DNA of 64,000 nt from Hyphomicrobiales bacterium (lineage in GTDB: Bacteria > Pseudomonadota > Alphaproteobacteria > Rhizobiales > Rhizobiaceae), in NCBI GenBank assembly GCA_900472175.1, contig UCHD01000005.1, forward strand, positions 124,001 to 188,000. Direction: 5' to 3'. Within the stretch, counting starts at the first letter, position 1. The number at the start of each line of letters is the position of its first letter. The notes below the pieces were generated by a model. That model searched no databases. It had not been told where the DNA came from and saw only the letters and a list, made by a program, of their open reading frames with translations. A program made the position numbers and the translations under genes. This document shows positions 53,494-62,222 of the stretch, one piece after another.

Positions 53494-54285
53494 CTACTCG
53501 TCATAGCTATGCCCCGCTCTCAATCCTTCGCGGACGCGATGGGCGATCGCGAGGAATTCCGGGGTTTCGCGGATGCCGAGCGGGCGTTCGCGTGGCAGGG
53601 TGGATTCGATGATATCGGTGACCCGGCCGGGACGGGGGCTCATGACGACGATCTTGGTGGAGAGATAGACGGCTTCCGGGATCGAGTGGGTGACGAAACA
53701 GATCGTCTTGTTGGTGCGGTCCCAGAGTTTCAGGAGCTGTTCGTTCAGGTGATCGCGGACGATTTCATCGAGTGCGCCGAACGGTTCATCCATCAGGAGA
53801 AGGTCGGCGTCAAAGGCGAGCGCGCGGGCGATCGAGGCGCGCTGCTGCATGCCGCCCGAAAGCTGCCACGGAAATTTCTTGCCAAAGCCCGTCAGGTTGA
53901 CCAGTTCGAGGGTACGCTCGATCCGCGCCTTCTGGTCCGCGGCGCTGTAGCCCATGATTTCGAGCGGCAGAGCGATGTTCTTTTCGATGGTGCGCCACGG
54001 GTAGAGGGCGGCGGCTTGGAAGACATAGCCGTAGGAGCGGTTTTTGCGGGCGTTTTCCGGTGTCGTGCCATTGACGGTGATCGCGCCGGATGTCGGCTTT
54101 TCCAGATCGGCGATGACGCGCAGGAAGGTGGTCTTGCCGCAACCGGAGGGGCCGATAAAGGAGACGAAATCGCCCTTGTTGACGTCGAGATTGACGCCTG
54201 TCAGCGCGTTGACCGGGCCGTCGTTGGTCTCGAAGGTGAGGCCGAGATCGCGCGCCGAAACGACGGATGTTGCTGTGCCTGTCAT
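53494..54285 (-). CDS. ABC transporter ATPase (NitT/TauT type)
   Basis: ATG 54285 gives 263 residues, the family norm; ATG 54342 would add a low-complexity 19-residue tail. Walker A is GPSGCGKTTFLRVIADL, the Q-loop FQAAALYPWRT, signature LSGGMQQRASIARALAF, Walker B LLLMDEPFGALDE and H-loop FVTHSIPEAV. It is the first gene of the five-gene operon on the minus strand (ATPase, 4-TM, permease, permease, binding protein) and divergent from the cupin gene. Confidence 0.92.
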   Translation of the reverse strand: MTGTATSVVSARDLGLTFETNDGPVNALTGVNLDVNKGDFVSFIGPSGCGKTTFLRVIADLEKPTSGAITVNGTTPENARKNRSYGYVFQAAALYPWRTIEKNIALPLEIMGYSAADQKARIERTLELVNLTGFGKKFPWQLSGGMQQRASIARALAFDADLLLMDEPFGALDEIVRDHLNEQLLKLWDRTNKTICFVTHSIPEAVYLSTKIVVMSPRPGRVTDIIESTLPRERPLGIRETPEFLAIAHRVREGLRAGHSYDE

Positions 54286-54421
54286 TGTGTCCGGTGCGCT
54301 CCGCCCTGAATGCCATTGGCTGGAAGATTGGTGTGACGTCATTCGGTCTTCTGCCTCCGATAGTCGTACTTCATATTTTTTGAATGGGGTATGCTGCCTG
54401 CGGCGTTCCTGCGGAGGAGAT

Positions 54422-54841
54422 ATGAAAATGTTGCAATCATCGAAACCCACCTGCCGGATCGTCCGTCCCGGCCAGACCTATGACGGCAAGCAGGGGTTCA
54501 GTTACTTCGAGGGGATTTCGGCAGAGGCTGTCGGATCGGCGGGCATCTGCATGCACCTTCTGACCATTCCGCCGGGTGGCCGGGCCAAGGCCCACAAACA
54601 CGAGACCCATGAAACGGCGATCTACATGCTGTCTGGCGAAGCCCATACGTGGTTTGGCGAAAGGCTGGAAAACCATGTGATCGTGCGTGCGGGCGAGATG
54701 TTTTATATCCCGGCTGGCGTGCCGCATCTGCCGGCCAATCTGTCGGATCAGCCCGCCTCGGCAGTGATTGCCAGAACGGACCCGAACGAGCAGGAAAGCG
54801 TCGTGCTGCTGCCGGAACTGGAGGCCCTCGTGCCGTTGTAA
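54422..54841 (+). CDS. Small cupin protein
   Basis: ATG 54422 has GGAGGAGA upstream and gives 139 residues. Cupin motif 1 is PPGGRAKAHKHETHETAIYMLSGEAHTWFG with three His and one Glu as metal ligands; motif 2 is GEMFYIPAGVPHLPANLSD. It is a single-domain beta-barrel, either an enzyme (isomerase, dioxygenase) or a small-molecule binder. Position between the pyrimidine-type ABC operon and dihydropyrimidinase suggests a catabolic role, not proven. Confidence 0.83.
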   Translation: MKMLQSSKPTCRIVRPGQTYDGKQGFSYFEGISAEAVGSAGICMHLLTIPPGGRAKAHKHETHETAIYMLSGEAHTWFGERLENHVIVRAGEMFYIPAGVPHLPANLSDQPASAVIARTDPNEQESVVLLPELEALVPL

Positions 54842-54967
54842 TTTTGGTGTTGCGTGAACGGGCTGGTATCGCCGCTGGCCCGCCGGCCGGCGACAGAGCG
54901 ATCTGGAGGATGGGGGCCTGCTCACGTGCATTTTTTCAAAGCCCCCTCGTGTACGCCGTCCTCACCA

Positions 54968-56422
54968 TCATACCCCGCTGGCCGGAATGCCGGTGCGCTG
55001 AACCTTGCGCGGCGCGGTGATCTCCTTCCAGGTGGAGAGCGCCTTGTTGACGGCAGTAAAGGGCTCGCGCTTGACGAACTTGCCCTGGCCTTCGCGTGTC
55101 TTGACCGTCGATTCCTCGATGGCGACCATGCCGCCCGTCAGCGTATAGCGTGGCAGGCCGGTCACCTGCTTGCCTTCGAAGACGTTATAATCGATCGCCG
55201 ACTGCTGACTGGAGACCGAGATCGTTTTGCTGCGTTTCGGATCCCAGACGACGAGATCGGCATCAGCACCGACAAGGATCGCGCCTTTTTTCGGGTACAT
55301 GTTGAGGATCTTGGCGATGTTGGTCGAGGTCACCGCCACGAATTCGTTCATGGTGATGCGGCCGGTGGCGACGCCGTTTGTCCAGAGCATCGGCATACGG
55401 TCTTCAAGACCGCCGGTGCCGTTGGGGATCTTGGTGAAATCGCCGACGCCGAAGCGTTTTTGTGTAGTTGTGAAGGCGCAGTGGTCGGTCGCGACCACCT
55501 GCAGCGAACCGGCGGAGAGGCCTGCCCAAAGACTGTCCTGATGTTGCTTGTTTCGGAACGGCGGCGACATGACACGGCGGGCGGCGTGGTCCCAATCCGG
55601 ATTGGCATATTCGCTTTCGTCGAGCGTCAGGTGCTGGATCAGCGGTTCGCCATAGACGCGCATGCCGTTTTGACGGGCACGGCGGATGGCTTCGTGCGCC
55701 TGTTCGCAGGAGGTATGCACTACGTAGAGCGGTGCGCCCGCCATATCGGCAATGATGATGGCGCGATTGGTCGCTTCGCCTTCGACGGCGGCGGGGCGGG
55801 AATAGGCGTGCGCTTCCGGGCCATTGTTCCCGTCGGCCAGCAGCTTTGCCTGCATCTGCGCAACGATATCGCCGTTTTCGGCATGCACCATAGGCAGCGC
55901 ACCGAGCTCGGCGCAGCGCTGGAACGAATGGAACATCTCGTCGTCATCGACCATCAATGCGCCCTTGTAGGCCATGAAGTGCTTGAACGAGTTGATGCCC
56001 TTGTCCTGAACGATGGTCTGCATCTCGTTGAAGACCTGTTCGCCCCACCAGGTAATCGCCATGTGGAAGGAGAAATCGCAGTTGGCCCGCGACGTCTTGT
56101 TGTCCCACATGGTGAGCGCTTCGAGCAGCGACTGGCCGGGCGAGGGCAGAGCGAAATCGACGACCATGGTCGTGCCGCCGGACAGGGCCGCGCGCGTGCC
56201 GCTTTCGAAATCATCGGAGGAATAAGTGCCCATGAACGGCATTTCGAGATGGGTATGCGGATCGATGCCGCCGGGCATGACATAACAGCCGGTCGCATCC
56301 AGCGTCTCGTCGCCCGAAAGGTTCGGCCCGATCTCGACGATCCTGCCGCCATCAATCTTGACGTCGGCCTTGTAGGTGAGGTCGGCGGTGACGATGGTGC
56401 CGTTCTTGATGACTGTGGTCAT
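54968..56422 (-). CDS. hydA: Dihydropyrimidinase (D-hydantoinase)
   Basis: The protein has 484 residues. It opens the ring of dihydrouracil/dihydrothymine to N-carbamoyl-beta-alanine or its methyl analogue. The metal site includes His56 and His58 (GGIDPHTHLEMPFMG), probable carbamylated Lys147 (SFKHFMAYKGALM) and later His residues in VHAENGD and VVHTSCEQAH; the Asp in VATDHCAFTT is in place. AAGGGACC lies before the ATG. A strong terminator separates it from the amidohydrolase gene upstream. Confidence 0.95.
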   Translation of the reverse strand: MTTVIKNGTIVTADLTYKADVKIDGGRIVEIGPNLSGDETLDATGCYVMPGGIDPHTHLEMPFMGTYSSDDFESGTRAALSGGTTMVVDFALPSPGQSLLEALTMWDNKTSRANCDFSFHMAITWWGEQVFNEMQTIVQDKGINSFKHFMAYKGALMVDDDEMFHSFQRCAELGALPMVHAENGDIVAQMQAKLLADGNNGPEAHAYSRPAAVEGEATNRAIIIADMAGAPLYVVHTSCEQAHEAIRRARQNGMRVYGEPLIQHLTLDESEYANPDWDHAARRVMSPPFRNKQHQDSLWAGLSAGSLQVVATDHCAFTTTQKRFGVGDFTKIPNGTGGLEDRMPMLWTNGVATGRITMNEFVAVTSTNIAKILNMYPKKGAILVGADADLVVWDPKRSKTISVSSQQSAIDYNVFEGKQVTGLPRYTLTGGMVAIEESTVKTREGQGKFVKREPFTAVNKALSTWKEITAPRKVQRTGIPASGV

Positions 56423-56465
56423 GGATCAGGTCCCTTGAATTGATTGGTCTAGGTTCTGCGCTCGC

Positions 56466-56495
56466 CAATAAAAAAGGCGGACAAAATCCGCCTTT
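56466..56495 (-). terminator. Intrinsic terminator between hyuC and hydA
   Basis: Read on the minus strand, AAAGGCGGA-TTTTG-TCCGCCTTT is followed directly by a T run. It begins 2 bases after the hyuC stop and ends 43 bases before the hydA start. Confidence 0.82.
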
Positions 56496-56497
56496 GA

Positions 56498-57751
56498 TTA
56501 CTCAACGATGCCGGCAGTTTCGACAACCGCGTGAAACAGCACGTCGCAGCCGGCGGAGGCCCATTCCTTGGAGATCTCCTCGGCCTCGTTGTGGCTCAAC
56601 CCACCGACACAGGGGCACATGACCATGGTGGCGGGGGCGACTTTGGCGGCCCAGCAGGCGTCGTGGCCGGCGCCGGAGATCAGGTTCATGTGGCTGTAGC
56701 CGAGCTTTTCGGCGGCGGTGCGTACGGCGGTGACCAGTGTTGGATCGAAAGTGACCGGCTCGAAATGGCCGATGGGTTCGATCGAGCAGCCCACGCCCAG
56801 CGCATCGGTGATCTTCGGCGCTTCCGCCTCGATCTTCGCCCGCATGCGGTCGAGCTTGGCCTTGTCGGGCGAGCGGATGTCGACGGTGAACACAACCTTG
56901 CCCGGCAGGACGTTGCGGGAGTTCGGCGAGAAAAACACCTGACCAACGCCGCCAACGGCACCCGGCTGGTTTTCCATCGCGACCCCCTGGACCATTTCAA
57001 CGATCCGCGCCATCGCCAGCCCGGCATTGACGCGCAGGTTCATCGGCGTCGAGCCGGTATGCGCTTCGCGGCCCGTCAAGGTGAATTCCAGCCACCACAG
57101 GCCCTGACAGTGCGTCACCACACCGATAGTCTTTTCTTCTGCCTCCAGGATCGGGCCTTGCTCGATGTGATATTCGAAATAGGCGTGCATTTTTCGGGCG
57201 CCGACTTCTTCGTCGCCTTGCCAGCCGATCCGTTTCAGCTCGTCGCCATAGGTCTTGCCCTCGGGGTCCTTGCGGCCATAGGCGTAGTCCAGCTCATGGA
57301 TACCGGCAAAGACGCCGGAGGCCAGCATCGCCGGTGCGAAACGCGCGCCTTCCTCGTTGGCCCAATTGGTGACGACAATCGGGTGTTTGGTCTTGATGCC
57401 GAGATCGTTCATGGTGCGCACGACTTCCAATGCGCCCAAAACGCCGAGCACGCCGTCATATTTGCCGCCGGTTGGCTGGGTATCAAGGTGGCTTCCGACA
57501 TAGACGGGCAGGGCCTCGGGATCAGTGCCGGGGCGGGTGGCGAACATCGTGCCCATCTTGTCTACGCCCATGCTCATGCCGGCGTCTTCGCACCATCTTT
57601 GAAACAGGTGGCGGCCTTCGCCGTCTTCGTCGGTCAATGTTTGGCGATTGTTGCCGCCGGCAATGCCGGGGCCGATCTTCGCCATGTCCATCAGGGAATC
57701 CCACAGACGGTCGGCGTTGACGCGCATGTTCTCGCCCGGTGCATGAGCCAT
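56498..57751 (-). CDS. hyuC: Zn-dependent hydrolase, N-carbamoyl-beta-alanine amidohydrolase/allantoate amidohydrolase type
   Basis: ATG 57751 has AGGAGA at the right distance and gives 417 residues; ATG 57766 would put that ribosome site inside the gene. It is an M20-family bi-zinc amidohydrolase: VGSHLDTQPTGGKYDGVLGVLGALEVVRTM, TNWANEEGARFAPAM, GAGHDACWAAKV and the terminal CVGGLSHNEAE. It would release ammonia, carbon dioxide and beta-alanine from N-carbamoyl-beta-alanine, the step after dihydropyrimidinase. Allantoate or another N-carbamoyl amino acid remain possible substrates. Two RutR-like boxes lie upstream. Confidence 0.9.
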   Translation of the reverse strand: MAHAPGENMRVNADRLWDSLMDMAKIGPGIAGGNNRQTLTDEDGEGRHLFQRWCEDAGMSMGVDKMGTMFATRPGTDPEALPVYVGSHLDTQPTGGKYDGVLGVLGALEVVRTMNDLGIKTKHPIVVTNWANEEGARFAPAMLASGVFAGIHELDYAYGRKDPEGKTYGDELKRIGWQGDEEVGARKMHAYFEYHIEQGPILEAEEKTIGVVTHCQGLWWLEFTLTGREAHTGSTPMNLRVNAGLAMARIVEMVQGVAMENQPGAVGGVGQVFFSPNSRNVLPGKVVFTVDIRSPDKAKLDRMRAKIEAEAPKITDALGVGCSIEPIGHFEPVTFDPTLVTAVRTAAEKLGYSHMNLISGAGHDACWAAKVAPATMVMCPCVGGLSHNEAEEISKEWASAGCDVLFHAVVETAGIVE

Positions 57752-57802
57752 GACGGTTCTCCTCATTCTTTTTAAGGGAGGCAGATTTGGCTGCGCATCC
57801 CA

Positions 57803-57818
57803 TTGTTCCCGTGGTCAA
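57803..57818. promoter_or_regulatory. RutR-like operator, hyuC-proximal
   Basis: TTGTTCCCGTGGTCAA matches the E. coli RutR palindrome (TTGACCA-N2-TGGTCAA) at 11 of 14 fixed positions; the right half is perfect. It lies 52 bases upstream of the hyuC ATG, where a repressor would cover the promoter. Confidence 0.55.
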
Positions 57819-57888
57819 ATCGGGGCATCTGGTTTTTTCGATTGCCCTGCGATCAGCCGTTGCGTTTGTGCTTGAACTGACTGATAAT

Positions 57889-57904
57889 TTGACCGGTTGG
57901 TAAA
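57889..57904. promoter_or_regulatory. RutR-like operator, central
   Basis: TTGACCGGTTGGTAAA matches the RutR palindrome at 12 of 14 fixed positions. It sits midway between hyuC and rutR, 86 bases from the other box (about eight helical turns), and overlaps a TTGACC that could be a -35 box for rutR. Confidence 0.6.
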
Positions 57905-58041
57905 ACATTACAACTTCCGTTGCCGCACTCAAGACGAAAAACAGAAAAAACGCCGGTGCCGTCCGAATTTTTGGATCACAGGGTTTTCAGGCGTTTTCAG
58001 GCCGCGCGCCAGCGGTGATCGGTGAGAAGACTGGGGGAAAG

Positions 58042-58692
58042 ATGGTACTTCCGAGGGCAGCCCGAACGCAACGGCGAACCCGCATCCAAGAGGAGAAGGA
58101 AGAACTGATTCTCGAGGCGGCGCTCGACGTCTTCGCCACCCACGGTTTTCGCGGCAGCACCATTGATCAGATCGCCGAAGTGGCGGGCATGTCCAAACCC
58201 AACCTGCTCTATTATTTCCGCACCAAGGAAGCGATGCACCGGGCACTGATCGACCGGGTGCTCGACAGCTGGCTTGATCCGCTGCGTGAGTTCGATGCGG
58301 AAGGGAGCCCGGTCTCGGAAATTCGCAGCTATATTCGCCGCAAGCTGGAGATGGCGCGGGATTTCCCGCGCGAAAGCCGGTTGTTCGCCAACGAGATCCT
58401 GCAGGGTGCCCCCCATATCGAGGATGAGTTGAAAGGCCCCTTGAAATCGCTTGTCGATGAAAAGGCCGAAGTGATCCGCAGCTGGGCCAAGACCGGCAAG
58501 ATTGCCAAATGCGATCCCTACCACCTGATCTTCGCCATCTGGTCGACGACGCAGCACTATGCCGATTTCGACGTTCAGGTGCGCGGCGTTCTCGGCGATG
58601 AGCGTTCGGGCGAGGGGCGCTTTGAAGACGCCGCACGGTTTCTCGAGCAGTTGTTCGTCAGCGGTCTGGAAATCCGCGATGGTGGTGCTTAA
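58042..58692 (+). CDS. rutR: TetR-family pyrimidine regulator RutR
   Basis: ATG 58042 gives 216 residues; GTG 58015 would add nine. The helix-turn-helix STIDQIAEVAGMSKPNLLYYFRTKEAMHRALIDRVLDSWLDPL and the ligand part FPRESRLFANEILQGAPHIEDELKGPLKSLVDEKAEVIRSWAKTGKIAKCDPYHLIFAIWSTTQHYADF follow E. coli RutR closely as I remember it. RutR binds uracil or thymine and then releases DNA. Here it sits in a reductive (preTA-hydA-hyuC) pathway, not beside rut monooxygenase genes. It converges with the GGDEF gene. Confidence 0.92.
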   Translation: MVLPRAARTQRRTRIQEEKEELILEAALDVFATHGFRGSTIDQIAEVAGMSKPNLLYYFRTKEAMHRALIDRVLDSWLDPLREFDAEGSPVSEIRSYIRRKLEMARDFPRESRLFANEILQGAPHIEDELKGPLKSLVDEKAEVIRSWAKTGKIAKCDPYHLIFAIWSTTQHYADFDVQVRGVLGDERSGEGRFEDAARFLEQLFVSGLEIRDGGA

Positions 58693-58699
58693 CGGGTGA

Positions 58700-60136
58700 T
58701 CAGAATGCGTCGGTCACGATCCGGTTGCGCCCCTCCGCCTTTGCTTGATAGAGCGCCATATCGGCACGGGTCAGCATGTCGTCAAAGGACAGTTTTTGAT
58801 CGCCGCTGCACACAGCCAGGCCGCCGCTCACTGTAATCGACAGGGGCGTTCCGTCTGCGGCCTCGATCTGCAGGCGCTCGACCGCCTGCCGGATTCGTTC
58901 CGCCACCATTTTAGCCGCAGTGGCAGACGCTCCCGGCAGAACCACGCAGAATTCTTCGCCACCGGTTCGTCCGAAGAGATCGTCCTTGCGCAGTGTCGAA
59001 GCGACCGCGGATGAAAAGGCAATCAGCGCGCTGTCGCCGACCGCATGCCCGTGCTGGTCGTTCACCGATTTGAAGTGATCGATGTCGAGAACGAGCACGG
59101 CCGAACCATCGACGGTACCGTCCTGGGACATGATGCTTTCGCTGCGTGCTATGAACGTGCCGCGGGCGAGTGCCCGGGTGAGAAAATCGTGATCGACGGA
59201 ATATTGCAGTCGCTGCAACAGGCCGTTGCGCGTGGTCGTGACGCTTGCCACCGAGAGTGGCGCCATCGCGATCATGCCGAGACCCAGCCGGATGGACTGC
59301 ATCCACGGCAACGGATCCATGCTTTCCGGTGCGCCGTTGCTAAAGGTCATCATGCCCCAGATACTGAAGATCATTGTTAAAAGGGCCGTCGGAAACAGCG
59401 GGAAGGTCGTGGCGCACCACAATAGGGCGGGCACAGGAAATGCGAAAGCGCCAGGTCCGCCGATAAGGCTGCTGGCAAGCATCGACAGTGCCAGGGCAGC
59501 CACGGGAGGCGCGCGGCGGCCCCACGAGGTCGCCTTCAGGTCGATCGACGCCAGCTTGACATGCCATTTGCCGAAGGACGGCGCGGTCAACATGACGGGC
59601 AAGATAACGATGAAATTGACAAGCTCCGTCACCAACCAGAACCAGAACCCGGAAAAATAGGTCTGCCCCAGGGAGAACCCTGCAGCGATGCCGCCGACAA
59701 GCGCGCTGGCAAGTGCTGCAAGACTGCAGATCAGGAGCAGGATGATGACGGATTGCGGCTCGCGAAGGCGCTGGTGGCCAGTGCTGACGAAACGATAGAG
59801 CAGGCTGCCGGCAAAGACACCGGCGACATTGGCGCCGGTCAGCCAGAGTGTTTTGACCAGGGTGCCGCCGGTGAGCAGGTCGGCTGCCAAGTATCCGGCT
59901 ACTGCCCCAGCCCAGCCAAGTGCCGTGGCATAACCGGGACGGCGGACCATCACACCGAGTAGAATGGCGTTGACGGGCCAGAACAGGGCAAGCAGACCCA
60001 TGGGGCGTGTCAGGATGCCGAGCAGCGCAGCAAGGAAGACGATACTTGCCAGAACGATCGCATCACGAGCCGTTCCAGTCAGAGTTCCCTGGGACGATTT
60101 CCAATTCTCGGCGATCAGTGGGGGCATGGCGGCCAT
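58700..60136 (-). CDS. MASE1-GGDEF diguanylate cyclase
   Basis: The protein has 478 residues (475 from the second ATG). Residues 25-300 form about eight membrane helices of MASE1 type. Residues 315-475 are a GGDEF domain with active-site GGEEF at 392-396. The product-inhibition site RKDD (383-386) sits exactly five residues before it, and VLDIDHFKSVND holds the metal/GTP contacts. It should make cyclic di-GMP and be feedback controlled. No partner phosphodiesterase is nearby. Its location inside the pyrimidine region has no evident metabolic link. Confidence 0.9.
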   Translation of the reverse strand: MAAMPPLIAENWKSSQGTLTGTARDAIVLASIVFLAALLGILTRPMGLLALFWPVNAILLGVMVRRPGYATALGWAGAVAGYLAADLLTGGTLVKTLWLTGANVAGVFAGSLLYRFVSTGHQRLREPQSVIILLLICSLAALASALVGGIAAGFSLGQTYFSGFWFWLVTELVNFIVILPVMLTAPSFGKWHVKLASIDLKATSWGRRAPPVAALALSMLASSLIGGPGAFAFPVPALLWCATTFPLFPTALLTMIFSIWGMMTFSNGAPESMDPLPWMQSIRLGLGMIAMAPLSVASVTTTRNGLLQRLQYSVDHDFLTRALARGTFIARSESIMSQDGTVDGSAVLVLDIDHFKSVNDQHGHAVGDSALIAFSSAVASTLRKDDLFGRTGGEEFCVVLPGASATAAKMVAERIRQAVERLQIEAADGTPLSITVSGGLAVCSGDQKLSFDDMLTRADMALYQAKAEGRNRIVTDAF

Positions 60137-60310
60137 ATACTCGTTGACATAGTATCGTCGCTCTTGCGCGCATTTGCTGTGCGCAGCGTCAATTTAACCA
60201 AAAATACTACTAAATCCTAGGGGTATTTTAGCCCCTTGTCGCCACCTGTGATTGGATTGCAGGCATGCACCCAGCGCATGCGGCAACGGATTCGGGACCT
60301 GCTTATTGTG

Positions 60311-61984
60311 TCAGGCAGGCGGGCGCGTCGGCTGTTTCTGGGCTTCGAACATGGCTTCGACTTCCACCGCATCCTGTACGATCAGTGTTTCGAGCGTACC
60401 GGCGCGGCCGCGAATGGAAATGTTGTAGCTTTCGCGGTCATCGACGGCGAGACCGGCATAGCGGACCAGGTCAGCAGAAACGGCAAGCTGGGCGTCATAT
60501 TCCTTGGCAAAGCCTTCCAGCCGGCTTGCCGCATTGATCGTGTCGCCGACGGCGGTCAGCGACGAGGCCTTGCCATAGCCGATCTGGCCGATGATCGCCG
60601 GGCCGGCATGCATGCCCATGGCGATGCGCAACGGCGTGTCCAATTCGCTCATGAAATTGCGGTTGAGCACGTCGATACCCTTGGCGATACGCGTCGTTGC
60701 CGTCAGCGCCTGCGCGCAGGCTTCCTCGATAGTGTTGTTGAGGCCGAAAAGCGCTAAGGCGCCGTCACCGATGAACTTGTCGATCACGCCCCCCGACTCT
60801 TCTACCGCTTCCCCGATGGTCTCGAAATAGCGGTTGAGCAGGAAGACGGTATCGAAGGGCAACTGTCTCTGGGCAAGCAGCGTGAAATCGCGAAGGTCGC
60901 AGAACAGCACGGCGATATGGCGCTCGCGGCCGGCGGCCTGTTGCTCCGTCGGCTTGGTCTTGAGACCGGCATGGCCGCCGCTGAGAATGGGCGAGATGGA
61001 CAGATTGTGGCTCGGCCGCAGCTGACAGGCGAGGCGCACATTGTCAGGTGCCCCGATACGCGTCAGCGTTGCCCGTTCGGCATCGGTGGCCGGTGGCTGG
61101 CGTTCGAGGCCTTCAGTTACCCGCACGCGGCAGGTCGAACACCGCCCGCGCCCGCCGCAGATCGAAAGATGGGGGATGCCTGCAGCGCGGCTTGCCTCCA
61201 ATACGCTGAAGCCTTTTGCGACCGAGATGGCCCGGTCGGGATAGGTGATGCGGATTTTTCCGCGTACCGGGATTGCCCGTAGAACCAGTGTGCCGGCGAT
61301 CATCGCGAGCAGTCCGGCGGTGATGGACGTCTTGATTTCCTCCAGGACTTCCGGTGAGGTCCGGTAAGGCATGAACCAGCTTGTCGATGGCACGCCAATC
61401 GCTTCAAGCGACTGAGCTGCGGTTACAAAGCCAAGCAGAGCCAAGAGCGGGACAAGGACGGCGAAAGAATAGAAGAACAGGAAGTAACGCGGATACCAGC
61501 TGCGCCCCCGCATCCAGAACCAGGCGCCGAGGCAGCCATGCGCCCAGACAATGATCAGCGCCAGCGACTGCTGTGTCGCGCTGGCGGGATTGGCCCAGAG
61601 TTTCGGCAAGACTTGATAATAGCCGTCGCCATGGCCGATAAGCATCGATTCGATCCGGGTACTGACCACATGCCCGACGATAAGGAAGGGGAAGACAAGG
61701 CCGAAGCCGATCTTCAAGGCCTCGCGGGCTGGCATACGCAAAGTCTGGCGGCGGTAGAGGCTTTCAAGGGCGAGCAGGAAGTGAACGAGCAACGACCCGT
61801 AGAGCAGCACCGTGCCAGGCCAGCTGTGCCAAACCAGATGGAAAATGTGGCGCGCACTTTCCATCGTTTCGACCGAAACGAGGCCCAGCGCGTGGTTGGA
61901 GAAATGCGTCAGCAGGAAAAAGCCCAGGCAGGCGCCCGTCAGCAGATGCAGCCTTTTGCGGGTTCGTGAGGAAGCGATCTTCAA
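60311..61984 (-). CDS. Membrane adenylate/guanylate cyclase with cytochrome-b-like and 2Fe-2S domains (CyaC-like)
   Basis: The protein has 557 residues. Residues 1-240 are six helices resembling the heme-b anchor of succinate dehydrogenase, with candidate heme His at 27, 31, 53, 68, 105 and 149. Residues 243-335 are a plant-type ferredoxin domain with Cys276, Cys282, Cys285 and Cys320. Residues 355-540 are a class III cyclase with metal Asp363 and Asp407. A rhizobial membrane cyclase with a heme anchor that responds to oxidants (CyaC of Sinorhizobium) has been described, and this looks like the same type. Redox state would control cyclic nucleotide synthesis. Confidence 0.88.
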   Translation of the reverse strand: MKIASSRTRKRLHLLTGACLGFFLLTHFSNHALGLVSVETMESARHIFHLVWHSWPGTVLLYGSLLVHFLLALESLYRRQTLRMPAREALKIGFGLVFPFLIVGHVVSTRIESMLIGHGDGYYQVLPKLWANPASATQQSLALIIVWAHGCLGAWFWMRGRSWYPRYFLFFYSFAVLVPLLALLGFVTAAQSLEAIGVPSTSWFMPYRTSPEVLEEIKTSITAGLLAMIAGTLVLRAIPVRGKIRITYPDRAISVAKGFSVLEASRAAGIPHLSICGGRGRCSTCRVRVTEGLERQPPATDAERATLTRIGAPDNVRLACQLRPSHNLSISPILSGGHAGLKTKPTEQQAAGRERHIAVLFCDLRDFTLLAQRQLPFDTVFLLNRYFETIGEAVEESGGVIDKFIGDGALALFGLNNTIEEACAQALTATTRIAKGIDVLNRNFMSELDTPLRIAMGMHAGPAIIGQIGYGKASSLTAVGDTINAASRLEGFAKEYDAQLAVSADLVRYAGLAVDDRESYNISIRGRAGTLETLIVQDAVEVEAMFEAQKQPTRPPA

Positions 61985-62169
61985 GCAGGCGTCCGGTGTT
62001 GGCGGCCAGGCCGCATCTCGTCATATCCTCTTATTGACGAGTTCGCGGTGAGGGGCAACGCACGTTTTTGTGGACGCAGCGTCGCGAAATTGCGTCCAAT
62101 GGGCTGTCGGCCCCGCTTGCCGTGTATCCGCCTCCTTTTTGACGCCGATTTTTGCCGTGTTGAACAGCA

Positions 62170-62204
62170 ATCAGCCGCCCCGCGTTACCAGCGGAGCGGC
62201 TGAT
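62170..62204 (-). terminator. Probable terminator after preA
   Basis: A 14-bp stem with one mismatch (arms 62170-62183 and 62191-62204; core ATCAGCCGC) with a 7-base loop lies 18 bases after the preA stop. The minus-strand tail TGCTGTTC is only weakly T-rich. Confidence 0.55.
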
Positions 62205-62222
62205 CCGACCCGTGTAGAGATG

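Noticed and set aside
54334-54341. TGACGTCA palindrome near the ABC ATPase start
   Set aside because: An 8-base palindrome is expected by chance in a window this size, and no bacterial regulator is suggested by it.
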